From: Epiperipatus broadwayi
Lineage: Eukaryota; Onychophora; Udeonychophora; Euonychophora; Peripatidae
Assembly (NCBI GenBank): GCA_028023455.1
Contig: JAQFVV010000186.1
Coordinates: 870,001-934,000 of the forward strand
Direction of reading: 5' to 3'
Length of the DNA: 64,000 nucleotides
The translations under genes were made by a program, and so were the position numbers. The notes under the pieces were generated by a model that saw only the letters and a program-made list of their open reading frames with translations, was not told the DNA's origin and did not search any database. Positions 23,045-34,408 of this stretch are shown piece after piece (the stretch's first letter is position 1; each line of letters opens with the position of its first letter).

Positions 23045-26000
23045 TAATTTGATTTCTTGTTATGGTAAAAATTTAAAAGTGTTTCATATTAACATTCATA
23101 GTATACAAATTTATTTTGACAATTATATATATATAAAGTGATATTCCATTAGGGTTTTATGCTATTAGTGTTTTGACTGAGGTATGTATCTTTAGCAAAG
23201 AACAACATTTATGTAAATAGAATGGTTAGAAGAATGTTCTTGACCATATTCACACCCAGAAGGTCTAATAATTTAAATAAAAACTAGTTTGAATTTAACT
23301 CATCATATTTAATTTTCTTAATGGAGGTCTTTCTTTAATTGCAATATAAAGACCACATGCTTGTTCCCTTAAGACTTTTATTAGTGAATTTGATGATATT
23401 TTATTATCCTCTATCATAATAATTGGTAATATGAATATTTATTTACTAATTAAGGAATATAATTCTATTTGTAGATATTTATATAGTTACACTTTTAGTT
23501 AGGCACATTTTTTATTTATGCATATAATGTCATCTTACATATTTTGCTTGATCATATATTTGTTAGACTTGATCAGCATTTAAATTATAAATATAGTTTA
23601 TCTGGATCATTCTATAATTCTTTTAAAATTATCTGTGGCTTATAATAGACCAAATATCACATGTTAAATTAAATAATTTATTAACCAATCAGAACTGGGC
23701 TTATGCTTTTGGCTTAAATAATATAAACATAGTCAGATATCATATTTTACATTTAGAAAATATTTGCAACTTTGATTATTGAATTACATGTAACTTTATT
23801 ATTATTATTATTATTATTTTGTTTGTTTGTATTAACTTTTTGTAAATTTATTTACAGTATGTTTCATGCATGATTAATGTAGATATACTCTTTCCGGTTT
23901 TTATCATTACAGTTGGATATTGATAGTTCTTATATATAATTTCTCACACAAGTTTCTTCTTTTAATAATAATGATTTTAAATAGTTGCATTAGATAATTT
24001 TCCTAAAATTATTTCACATCTGCTGACAGAGGTTTAAGAATCTGTTTTAATTTTATCATAACATTTCCATAATATTGAAGGAGACCTACAAAGTAAGTTG
24101 AAGAGATTGTATTACCCATATCAATTTTTACACATTTGATAGAAGTTTTTAAATATAATTGAATATAGTTTTTAAAATCTACATAAATACCAGCTATAGG
24201 TTATTAAAATTTTATTTTTGATATACAATTTAAAATTGGATTTCCAAAATTGATCTTTATAATAATCAATATTGCAATCGATTTCCTTATTATTCACATA
24301 TTTATGTTTGTATTTTTACATTATATTTCTGTTATCTAAGGTGAATTTTTTGTAATTATTCATATTACTTTTAATTTTCATATTTATATTATTGTTATTA
24401 TTATTATTTAAAGAATTTTGGTCTTTTATTAAAAGTTCTGGCATTACTAAAAAAAAGTCTCAAATATATTTGGAAATTCTCAACTGTCTGGGTTTAAACT
24501 CACTAATGAATGTTTTAATGATAGCATTTCTATTGATTGTTTCAACAGTAATGATATCTACTATCAAAGAACTCAAAATATCTTCAAGTATAGATTTTGA
24601 CAATATAACTTCTTTCATTTATAAAGATTGTGCAGAATATATTACTGCTCCTTTATGTTATATAATTAATTGTTCCATTAAAAATTGTATTTTTCCTAAC
24701 TCTCTTAAACTTGCCAAAGTTTTACCTATTTTTAAAAATGGTTCAAAAGATAATGTTAATAATTATAGGCCAATTTCCATGCTCATACAGTTGCATGCAC
24801 ATTTAAAAGATGTGTTTATAAAAAAATTGTTAATGACATAAATAAGATTTTGGTTTCTGTGCAAGATGGATTTTTACCTGGAAGATCAACTGAAGCTAAT
24901 CTTTTAACAATAATTGATCACATTGCTAATGCCTTTGAAAATCAATGTCATTTAGATGTTATTTATTTTGATTTATCCAAGGCATTTGATAATGTGGATC
25001 ATTCCAAATTGCTCTATAAAATTTACAAATTAGGTTTTTTCTATAATTTGATTATATGGTTTGAATCTTTTATTAGGAAAAGAATGGTTTGTGTTAAATT
25101 TAATAATAATTCTTCTAATCCATATGATTGTAATATAGGAGTAAGTACCTCAGGGAAGTATCCTTGTGCCATTATTGTTTAACATTTATATTGATGATTT
25201 GGGAAAGAGTTTGGAATTTTTACATATTTTATGCTATGCAGATGACATAAAATTTTTAGAAATTTCAACTCAATTAATTATTGTGTATTATTACAAAAAG
25301 ATATTAATAATTTTGCGAAATGGTGTAGAGATAATAAAATGGATATTAATATGGATAAATGTTCAACAGTTTCCTATTCCAAAAAAATCTGAAGTGATAA
25401 TTTGTCCTTATTATATTGAAGATCATAATATAAAATTCATTGATACTGAGAAAGACCTTGATATTACTTTTGCAAGTAATGGATCATTTCATCACCATAT
25501 TGAAAGTGTTGTAAATAAGGCTTTTAAAATTATGGGTGCAATTTTAAGATATGGTAGACAATTTACTAGTTCTGCAAAATATAAATTATTTCTCTTTGGT
25601 TTTGTCTATTTTAGAATATGGATCTGTTGTTTGGAATCCCAGTTCCAAATGAGATATAAAAATTCAATTGGTTTATGATAAATTTTCCAAGTATATTAAG
25701 CTAAATGTCCATTATCTATCCCTATCCATTAGAAGAAAAATGAGAGATCTTAAAATTTTATATAACCTTGTCAATTAGAAAATTATATTGACTAACAAAA
25801 TTTCAAATTTTATTAATAATTGTTTATATAAAACACGTACATTTACTTTATTTAATATTAAGATTTGTTGCTCTAACATATCAAAATTTTCACCTTTGTT
25901 TCTTTGCTTAATACCTATAATCATAATTTTACTAATGAAAATATTTTTACTTTAGATTTTAAAAAAATTGTTACTTATCTTATAAAGAAATATGGCATAT

Positions 26001-26109
26001 AATCATATTAATACTTTGTCTTTTATACTTGTTTATGTATATTAGTAAATATTTGTTATGGTGCAATTCTACAATTGGCTTAATGTAGTATTTTGTATGG
26101 TAAATAAAT

Positions 26110-26113
<4 letters not shown>
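23045..26113 (+). pseudogene. CR1/Jockey-like LINE (LINE-B, copy 0), endonuclease and reverse transcriptase
   Basis: Near-complete second ORF of a non-LTR retrotransposon, broken by frameshifts. The endonuclease part begins near 23070 (KVFHINIHSI) and shows YRPHACSLKTFI...IIIIGNMNIYLL near 23350-23450, where GNMN stands for the usual GDFN. The RT runs from 24560: ILPIFK-like VLPIFKNGSKDNVNNYRPIS at 24718-24777, GFLPGRSTEANLL, DVIYFDLSKAFDNVDH near 24956-25003, LPLLFNIYIDDL at 25168 and the catalytic CYADDIKF near 25233. The body ends at AATAAATTGAAT, a terminus shared with LINE-B copies at 40 and 42 kb, followed by a trinucleotide tail. Confidence 0.85.
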
Positions 26114-26176
<63 letters not shown>

Positions 26177-26222
26177 CATCATCATCATCATTATTATTAT
26201 TGTTGTTGTTATTATTACGTTT
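26114..26222 (+). repeat. Trinucleotide array (AAT)n(ATT)n, LINE-B tail
   Basis: About 13 AAT units run into ATT units with ATC, ATT and GTT variants. The two halves are complementary, so the array can fold on itself. Its position right after the LINE-B terminus indicates it arose from the element's 3' tail. Confidence 0.9.
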
Positions 26223-27287
26223 CAAAAAAGTAATTTATTGACTCATTGAAATTTTACATTGATTATAATTACAGGTATATATTCATTTACATAATAATAG
26301 TTGAGTTTTAATAAAAAGGGCTATTACAATGATTGTGATTATGTTTAGATGTTCATTTTCATGTTACTTATTTCACTTTAATAATAGGTTAATATATGAA
26401 AGTTCCGGAGTAAGTTCATTGGGAGTTTAAGTTCATTATTATGTTGGGCTCTTATATATGTTCAAATCTTAGTTGGTATTTTAGCTTTAATTGGAATTTT
26501 AATTTTATTTGTCCTATGATTTTTATTTGTGATCCAAACGATTCATTATCTATTGATTAAAATCTATATGCTTACATCCATATGATTGTATGTATTGTGT
26601 ATTTATGCCAATGTTCATCTATTTAATTTACATGGTGTCAATTAAAGTTGTCAAATTGCTATAAAACTATGTACCAGTGGTATAGGGTCGGCATTAATAA
26701 GGTAAAGTTTGTTAGTGTGAAAGTTCAAATTCTTTTTTGTGCTTGTAGTTGGGCACATTGTTTTTTCCTTTGAGTATGTTTTTCTTTCCTTTGTTATGGT
26801 GCAAGTTTATTTGAGGTTATTTTGATTTTTAAAACTGAGTTTATGCCTCTTATATTAATGGCTCTAATTTTTATTTTCACTAATGATATATTTAGTGGAT
26901 GTGTTTAGTTTTATTCCTTGATTTTGGTGTTGTCTGTTGTTTTTGTGCATCCTCAGTCTTGGTCTAGTTCTTCATTGGTTATATAATCTATTGTGTATGC
27001 TTGTTTGGAGGTCTCAAAGTAGTCTTCTATTCTGACCTTTTTAGCCTGTCTATTTTTTGTGGGTGGTTGCCCTTGGCTTTCTTTTTTGGTTCAGGTATTT
27101 GTTGCACTATTTGGGCCAGATATGATCTGATTGCTTGTATTATTTCATCTGTTGTATTATTTCTTATTCTTGCTATTCTTAGTGGTTGGTGTTGGTCAGC
27201 TGAGGTATTGGTATTACTGTGTTCATTTACTTTTTCATTTTTCCTTTTATCTTTTTTATCATCATCAGTTTGGGTTCAGTTTTATAC
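26223..27287. other. Unassigned T/G-rich stretch
   Basis: 26223-26990 shows nothing certain; 26670-26735 has a weak A/B-box-like pair. 26990-27287 is probably the continuation, on the minus strand, of the Asn/Lys-rich tail of the ORF1 relic that follows. Confidence 0.35.
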
Positions 27288-27770
27288 TTACTTTGTCATT
27301 GTATTTTCTTTTGGTTTGTTATTTGTTCTCCAATTATTTTTTTTGACTGATAGTTCTAATAGTTCTTTTTCATTTGTATTTTCATCTATGTGTTCCTGGA
27401 ATTGTTTCTTTTTTGATTTTCCTTGATTTTTGTTTTCTACATTCTTATATGTTTCAATTAGTTGATTTGAACCATTTGGTGGTTGTAGATTGTTTTTGCT
27501 TGTTTGATTTTGCATGTTCTGTTATGAATCACAATTGATTGCTAGGTGGCCATGTTCTCTGCATGTAAAACACTATGGTTTGATCCCTCTTGTGTAAATT
27601 TTTAGAATTGCTTGTTGATCAATGATCTGCATGGGGATATTTTCTGAAACTTTTTTTTTAAACTGAATACCAAGGATTTCATATTTGCTTTTTTTTTCCT
27701 GGCAAATTATTTTACCAGCTAGATAAAATTTATCCAGAAGAATCTGGTGGAAATATATGGATTTTAAGAT
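27288..27770 (-). pseudogene. LINE ORF1-like protein with CCHC zinc knuckle
   Basis: One minus-strand frame stays open from about 27767 to 27288 apart from two stops. It reads YFHQILLDKFYLAGKIICQ..., IQFKKKVSENIPMQIIDQQA, YTRGIKP, a TAG stop, then CFTCREHGHLAINC (27572-27531). The last segment is a perfect C-x2-C-x4-H-x4-C zinc knuckle. A second stop and an Asn/Gln/Lys-rich tail of about 75 residues follow. RNA-binding ORF1 proteins of Jockey/I/CR1-type LINEs have this order (RRM-like part, short basic linker, knuckle, low-complexity tail). It may belong to LINE-B, but no copy joins the two ORFs in this window. Confidence 0.7.
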
Positions 27771-27785
27771 GTTTATTAATACATA

Positions 27786-28210
27786 TCATCATCACCATCA
27801 ACATTTTAACCAATATCAATCCACTATAGGCTGAAAGTCTGAGTAAAAGTACTTTTCCTGAACATAGCCTTTATTTTCCACACTATTACTAGCAAACCTT
27901 TATTCATGAATCCATCTCACAAATAATCTCTTTCTAGGTCTTTTAAATATTTTGGAATCCAATTTAAAGCTTCAACTGTCCATCTATTATTACATCTTCT
28001 AGCAATAGGTTTAATCCAGGTTCATTTCTTACTTTTAAATCCTTCATTGATGTCAGCAACATCAGTTTGTTCTATCACCTTTGCATTTTGTTTTCAATCT
28101 CACCTTGTAACTCCCAACATACATCTCTCCCTACTTCATTGAATGGTCTGAAGTTTTTTGTAAAGTTCTTATGTTAAGTGTCCAAGTCTCAAATCCATAA
28201 AGAATTAATT
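27786..28210 (-). pseudogene. RTE-A LINE 3'-end relic (copy 2)
   Basis: Starts at CATCATCACCATCAAC (minus-strand GAT-rich tail) and aligns with 48472-48900: the WID/GLQ-WI end, the WTVE...NWIP segment and the R-x-x-C-W segment are recognisable in reverse. 5'-truncated and mutated. Confidence 0.8.
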
Positions 28211-28402
28211 CATATATAATATAAAACATAAACACTGCTTAACATTGTTTTACATTTATACAATACATAACCTATTCATTCAGTGTACTGAAAGTTTTCT
28301 CTGGTAAATAGAGGGATTTGAACTAGAATTTTTATTCTATATTTATCCTTTACTCCATTTCAAACAACTAATACACATGACCACACCCATGTGAAAAGAT
28401 AA

Positions 28403-28461
28403 TTGATCCCCAATATATGTATTTTGTGCAGAACCAGGACTCATCTGTTGGGCCAGATCAT
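28403..28461 (-). ncRNA. Hammerhead ribozyme relic (family B, copy 4)
   Basis: Minus strand: distal ATGATC (28461-28456) with GATCAA (28408-28403); CCCAA with TTGGG; the core reads CAGATGA (28447-28441, U4 changed); stem II 28440-28426; AAAA instead of GAAA; stem III ATA-CA-TAT; H17 is A. Two core changes. Confidence 0.55.
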
Positions 28462-28678
28462 AATCATTAATATAAATGGATACATAATGGTAATGTAATG
28501 TCTACGTGGGTATGCCTACAATATCAAATCCAACAAAAGATTTGAATGTTTTATCATTAAATGAAATTAACGATTAAATTGTTGGTAGGATGAGCAGATT
28601 GAAGCCTGTCTATTAAAGTATAAGGAATTCCTATCTTAATATAAGTTGAGCAGTGATTGTATAAATGTGCAGGAGATT

Positions 28679-28718
28679 ATGATCCAGCCCAAATGATGAG
28701 TGCTGGTTTTGCATGAAA
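28679..28718 (+). ncRNA. Truncated hammerhead relic (family B, copy 5)
   Basis: ATGATC (28679-28684), CCAA (28689-28692), ATGATGA (28693-28699, C3 changed), stem II 28700-28714 and GAAA 28715-28718 are present. Stem III, the cleavage site and the 3' strand of stem I are deleted. Confidence 0.5.
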
Positions 28719-28790
28719 TGGAGTGGGGAATGAATATAGATTGAAAATCCTAAATTCAAATCGCTATATTTATACTATACACTATATACA

Positions 28791-30792
28791 TTATATTAAA
28801 CCATTGTATCAAAGTGATGAGATGTACACCTCCATGTCCACTATTTAAAGTCAGGCTGAATACAAATTGGATTTTTTTAATGTTGTAAATAGTTATAGGA
28901 TTTTTATTTCAGGTATCCGAAATTGGTCAGTAAATGAATATTTACCTATTCTTAGCTAGAGGGTAAATAAAATGAGGAAACTGTTAATGTTTAAATACAT
29001 TTTTAATAATTATTGAACATTGTGTTTATAACAGACTTCTCATTGCATTAGCAAGAAATCAAATTCTTATTTGTTGTCTGCAACACCGCCCTCCCAAAGT
29101 TATCTAATGTGTGTGCAGTTTTTATTATTTGGAAATTCTGTTTCATTTAATGATTTTGTGTAAACATTTCCCTCCATATTTTTTTTATATGAATCTAAAT
29201 TTAATTTTATCTTTAATATAAATATTTTATAACATATTGTGGGGTAATTATAAATAAAAGATTAACAAATGGAGCAATTTTTATTTGTTGCAAACTAAAT
29301 AGAGAATTTTATTATTGTTTAAATTAATTATATAATACTAATATTAAAATAAAATAAACCTCTCGATTAATGGTTAAATGCTACGGCTGAGCCAAATATT
29401 TTAATTTTATTCTGAATGGTGCTCAAATATTTATAAACTGTTGACTTTTTAAAACTATTTTCTTTCTAATTGAAGTTTTCTAAAGTCGAATTAATGGTTT
29501 CTAGATAGATTTAACCGAAGAATGCGGAAAAGAATTGAAGTCACGTGGTGTTTACGTATAGACGAACAAAACTCTTCTTTATGAATGCTGCACGTTCACA
29601 TTTATAAATAAGTTCTACGCAAATAAATAAATTGTTAAAACAAAAGAGGCAATTCTATTAAAGTTTTAAAAAAATTTAAATAGAAATAAGTGTCTTTAAT
29701 TGTTAGTTGTTGCAAATATAAAACGGCCATTAAATAACCACTACAGAAATAAGTTATCGCCATCAATCTAACTAGAATAATAACTGAAAAGGTATTATGT
29801 TTAAGGCTGCTATTTGTCAGATGATTAGAGTTGTGCCTTTTTCTATCCTCATTTTATTATTTAGCTAATGATTGAAACCTGAAATTTTTTTTTATGTTTT
29901 ATTCAGTTGGAACTCCAGATAATCACGACATAGTAATGGATGTATCTTGACTCATATGAGATACTATATTGGAATATTGATACAGGAAATCAAATAGTTT
30001 CTCTATTATCGTTTGCATAGTTAGTTTGCATGTCCATCTGTCATTCCCTTAACTTGGGAATTAAGCTTTGGTCAAAAAAAAATTAATGTTTTCCCCAATC
30101 ACAAGTAACTCGCTTATTTTGAAAACAAATTTTATTACTAAACATTTTTGATATTAATTTTGAGTCTAATAATGTTAAAGTTCACACAACAATAAGATTT
30201 TGTTTACTTGATCACCAATAATTTGAATAGAAATGGTGGTCATATGATGTTTTAATGGTTTAATGCCTATAATTTGGATATTGAAAGGTAGATGTATTAT
30301 CTTTTTTACACATATTAAGTACTTGTACTTGGTACTTAATTTTAATACTCTATTCTAGATAGAATATAGTTTTTGAAAATTTGTGGTCATTGCTTGTTGA
30401 AGGATATATCTCATTGGCTGATGTATTAGAAATTTTAAAAATATAGCTTCTAAGGTTTAAATATCTGACTAATTTAACTCATCCTAATATTTTTTAGTGG
30501 TTATGGGCTAATTCTAAATTGTCTGTTAATGTTTGCTATATCCTGCATGGTTGCAGTTCAGGGTCTATGGATTGTGCCACTTCCAGAACTCTTGCTTCTT
30601 ACAAACTGCCATATAATAAACTCTTCAATTATTTTTGTAATATCTGTCATGGTAATATTAGTTAAAGTGTATTTTTTTTATAGATATTAAAATAGATTTA
30701 ATATCTGAATTGTTATAATCAATTATTTTGAGATATTTAATTGGCTGGGCTTTGCTGTTGTAATTAAAATAAATTCTTAATGTCTTAAAACA
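28791..30792. other. AT-rich unassigned stretch
   Basis: No coding sequence or element recognised in about 2 kb. Confidence 0.4.
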
Positions 30793-31497
30793 GGTGATGT
30801 GATGTGATGTATTATGGCTTCTCCTTAAACGAAGTCAAGAATATCTCAGCAATTAAGCCCAGATAAACCTGTTAGCCACTTTCTTTTACATTCCCCACTC
30901 TAAATTTACCCATAATCTGCTCTATCCCATTTCCATAACATAATTTTTGTCAACTCTATAACCTTTATATCTAAATCCCCCTTATCTTTTCCCAAACCTA
31001 GCATAAAAGCCAATAATTCACTTTCTGTATAATCACTCTTTTCATATTTATTTTTCCACAACTTCATTATATGTACCCTTTCTGTTTTCAAACATTTACA
31101 TTCAATTAACAAATGCCTAATATTTTCAATTCCTTCCTTACATAATTTACAAAATAAATCACCCATATTTTTCCATTTACATGTATATTCTTTTGTAGCT
31201 AAAGATCCTGTTCGAGCCTTAAACAATAAACTACTTTCCTTACTATTATCATATATTAACTCACACCTAATATTCTGTTTATTTCTATATATATTTAAAC
31301 TCTTTTTACTCTCCATACTATTTCTCCATCTCTCTAACTCCCTAGTCTTTATTAATAAATTTATTCTTTTATCCCATTCCTTACTACTATAACACTCAAT
31401 AATCCTCTTAACACAATCATCCCATCTTTTGTACAAATATACTGATATAAATTCTTTATCCAAATCTTTTGCATAGCGCATTACCTTTCTCACCCAT
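30793..31497 (-). pseudogene. LINE-A C-terminal relic with pentanucleotide tail
   Basis: Long minus-strand frame (31520-30906): the C-terminal region after the RT, with the zinc-finger-like CKLCKEGIENIRHLLIECKCLKTE (C-x2-C-x8-H-x4-C type), then LWKNKYEKSDYTESELL...LGKDKGDLDIKVIELTKIMLWKW. It matches the plus-strand copies at 35700-36410 and 36814-37200. The 3' tail is TCACA-type repeats (AGGTGATGTGATGTGATGT on the plus strand). The first eight or so residues of the frame (from 31520) come from the adjacent hairpin repeat, not from the LINE. Confidence 0.85.
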
Positions 31498-31645
31498 ACA
31501 GTAGTGCCACTCAGTGCCAACCAGAGTAATCAATGGATGCCAGAAGGCTTGTACATAAAATCCCTATCTAGTGCCAACTCATCCAATATCCCCAGACTAG
31601 TTTCTGGTGTGTGAAGAGTTTTGCCTGTTTTAAGAACAGTAATGT
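31496..31645 (-). repeat. Deleted copy of family A2 hairpin repeat
   Basis: AGTAGTGCCACTCAGTG, ATCAATGGATGCCAGAAG and AGTTTTGCCTGTTTT match the arms of 7570-7824. Between them only the 3' half of a hammerhead remains. It abuts the 5' truncation point of the LINE-A copy. Confidence 0.7.
31582..31604 (-). ncRNA. Hammerhead 3' half (family A2, copy 2)
   Basis: Minus strand: GAAA (31604-31601), palindromic stem III ACTAGT, C17 (31595), TGGGG proximal stem I strand and TTGGAT distal strand. These 3'-half nucleotides are all canonical. The 5' half (stem I strand, CTGATGA, stem II) is deleted. Confidence 0.55.
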
Positions 31646-33339
31646 GCTAGAATAAGAAATAGTAACCATGTGATGTTTATTGGTTTAAATTCTTAATGTC
31701 CTTTTAAACTGTTTGCTATATTTGCTAATTATAAGAAAATTATTTCTGATAACAGTTTCCTCCATTTTTATAAGCTTCTAATTAAATTTCTTGATTTTCT
31801 CATTCACATATTATTCAGTCTTTTATATGCAAACATCCAAAAATAATAACTTGTACAAAATGAAGAATAATAAATTCACTTTCAAATACACATCCTTTCA
31901 TTCCTGCAGACGTTTAACTTAGCGACATTTTCATCTTCCCTAAAATTATTTTCTATACTCCAGTAATAAAATACACAAATTATTTCATTAAAAAAATCAC
32001 TATGCATTTATTTGCTTTGGAAGAATAAAACTATATCGATTTCAGAAAAATGCATAAATAACCAAAATTTAATGGCTTATTTTTTACATTTCACTTCTTT
32101 ATTTCATATCCAAATATGAATTAATGTACAGTTTGCAATGCAAAGTTGTTTTCCTGAAAATCTGATTTTTTTTTAATAGTCTCATCCACATATGGCATAT
32201 CATCTCCATTTAACAAATTAATTAAAGATATCATTAATTACATAACTAATACATAAAAAAGCATACCAAAATAATTCTCAAACGATCAACTATTAGGATG
32301 TATATATATAATGGTATTCGTTCTCTTCAAATTCAGATGTTTTCAACTTAATGCTATCTTTCAATAATTACCTCGTTATTAGAAAGTTTAACCAAAATAC
32401 TTGAATTTTTAATTAAAGTTAATCTCAATGCTTTTTCTAACTAATATATATATATATATATATTATAATATATATAATCAACTAAGAATGGGGGTCTCTT
32501 AATTTGATGTGTGTTCCTTACTGTCAGAGATGAAGAAATAATGAATTAGTGGCAGCCTATGAAATTTTTAAGCAGAGGTGCTTTGTTACAATATCACTAC
32601 TAAAACGTAAGCAACGAAAGTAAAAAAGCACTTCTAATTTCACAACCACACAACCATTTTATTTTTCCATACCAATCATTATCAAAAGATTTAATATTAT
32701 TTATTTTTACTAACTACAGTTTGACAAATAATAATATCTGGAGTAGATCGATCTTTACTTTTTATTTCAATTTTTTCATTTAATAACAATTGGAAAAATA
32801 TAATTTTTTATATGTTCAACACTAACATTCATTGTGATTTATATGTAATATTTCTTGTACTATTTTGTTATATTTTTCTGTAATAAATATTTTATGTTAA
32901 TTTATAAATGTTAAAAGGAATATTTTATTGCTCATCTTAAATGAAAACAATACAAATTTATTTGATTTGAAGAGAAACCAGAATAGATAAACATATCAAT
33001 CTCAATTAACCACAGAAATGGCCACAGCAAACAGCTCTACTGGCACTAATGAATTTCATTGGCACTGGATAAAATTCATTGAATAGGATGTTTCTGGCAC
33101 TTCCATAATTATCATGTTTCGTTGATAAACTTTGATTATAGTAAAATATGTATTAATTAATGAACTGCAAGTGTAAAATGGTTTTTAATACATATTTTTT
33201 ATGTGCATAGTATATATATAAATTAAGATTGTAGTATAAACAAAAATTAAAGAATGAATCATATAGTTATTAATATTGGTTTGTCTTTTGTTTGTATTTG
33301 TAATTCAAATTAGCATATCCTTATTCATTTGCATAACAA
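31646..33339. other. AT-rich unassigned stretch
   Basis: 31650-31690 is the inverse of the CACATGATCACC module near 7530. An AT dinucleotide run lies at 32443-32476. No genes. Confidence 0.4.
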
Positions 33340-33512
33340 AATGGTTTCTTTCTACTTTATAAACTAAAGCTGAGTGCATTTTGGGTAAAGTTCACCATAA
33401 TCACTGTTCTCTTAAATTAATTATTGTTGCTGCTTTAGAGTGATGATTATGGTCAACTTCACCAAAAGTGCACTAAGTTTTAGGTTATAAAGAATAAAAA
33501 AAACTACTTTAT
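33340..33512. repeat. Palindromic MITE-like element
   Basis: The left arm 33340-33410 (TTCTTTCTACTTTATAAACT, GTGCATTTTGGGTAAAGTT, ACCATAATCA) is inverted at 33438-33512 (TGATTATGGTCAACTTCACC, AAAAGTGCACTAAGTTTTAG). The spacer of about 28 bp lacks coding sequence. Confidence 0.7.
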
Positions 33513-34408
33513 TATGGAGATGAAGAAATGTATGCAAATTTGAAGTATTTATTAATAATAAGTTAAGGAAGCCCATTTACATTTATATTTACTGTGTGTG
33601 AATTCATTCATTCATATTCATTCAAAAAATTAAAAATAATAAAAAATTTACTCTATTGTATTTTTATTTTTTAAAAATAAAATAAATAGCAAAGTTCCAG
33701 ATTTTCAATGAGAGTAAATATTCTGAATGATATTTTTTGAAACTTTCTCCATGTAAATGTAATAGCAATCTCATTATGAACAAACTATGACCTTTCTAGT
33801 TGTTTTGACATTTTAAAGTTCATATCAACTCCAGAAATTTATAGAGTCTCACTTAAACTCTTCAAACTTTAAGCTTTCTGATGCAGTACAAGAATATTTT
33901 CCAATTTTGTAAACCTTTTATCTTTCTGTGAAAACATGTTATTGAAACAATAAAATATCATGTGACTATCATGTCTTGAGCTTCCTTATTGTTGTTTTAG
34001 CAGCAAAATTTTTTCTTCACACTTCTATGCCATCTTTTGTAAACCTTAGCAACTAATAGATGCTGCAGGATAAAATTTTTATAAGTTATTAAAAACCTAA
34101 GAAGAGCATAATATATAGATACCAAACTGGTTTCAGATCTATAAGATTATACAAGTAAGTTGACTAGATTGAAAACATTCAAATGTTTTTTTAATTTGAG
34201 CTGATAACTTGAAAGTTAAAAAGATAGGTAAATGAAGACTGCCAAAAAAGGTGTATTACATCATAAAGATCCAAGTTCACTATTCTAGAATCCAAAGCTC
34301 TGCCATAAGCTTGAAAATTTGTCTTGCTTTATTGGATAGGACAGCACTTGAAAACGATTTACTAAATACTATAATGTGAAATCTATTAGTTATTAAAGTT
34401 TACAGTAG
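33513..34408. other. AT-rich stretch with a decayed hammerhead candidate
   Basis: At 34291-34336 (plus strand) TCCAA and TTGGA flank AAGCTCTGCC, AAGCTTGAAAAT and TTGTCTTG. This resembles the A2 hammerhead with the CTGATGA segment deleted. Weak alone, it fits the A2 family's distal helix. Nothing else is recognised. Confidence 0.3.

Larger units (their letters stand above)
28313..28790. mobile_element. Family B ribozyme/tRNA-like element with inverted partial copy
   Basis: The left part (28313-28470) is an inverted partial copy: B-box-like GGGATTTGAACT, A-box region ACACATGACCACAC, then a hammerhead on the minus strand. The right part (from about 28470, ATTAATATAAATGGATAC) is a full-length copy on the plus strand. 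Its hammerhead 3' half and A-box are deleted, so GAAAT joins directly to the region before the B box. The 5' start block also occurs at the 5' end of the 46745-47150 copy. Confidence 0.65.

Noticed and set aside
25980-26249. Open frames with long Asn/Ile/Asp runs on both strands
   Set aside because: They come from the AAT/ATT tail of LINE-B.
27001-27426. 142-codon plus-strand frame rich in Phe and Leu, membrane-protein-like
   Set aside because: It is antisense to the Asn/Lys-rich tail of the LINE ORF1 relic; reverse complements of Lys/Asn codons give Phe/Ile/Leu.
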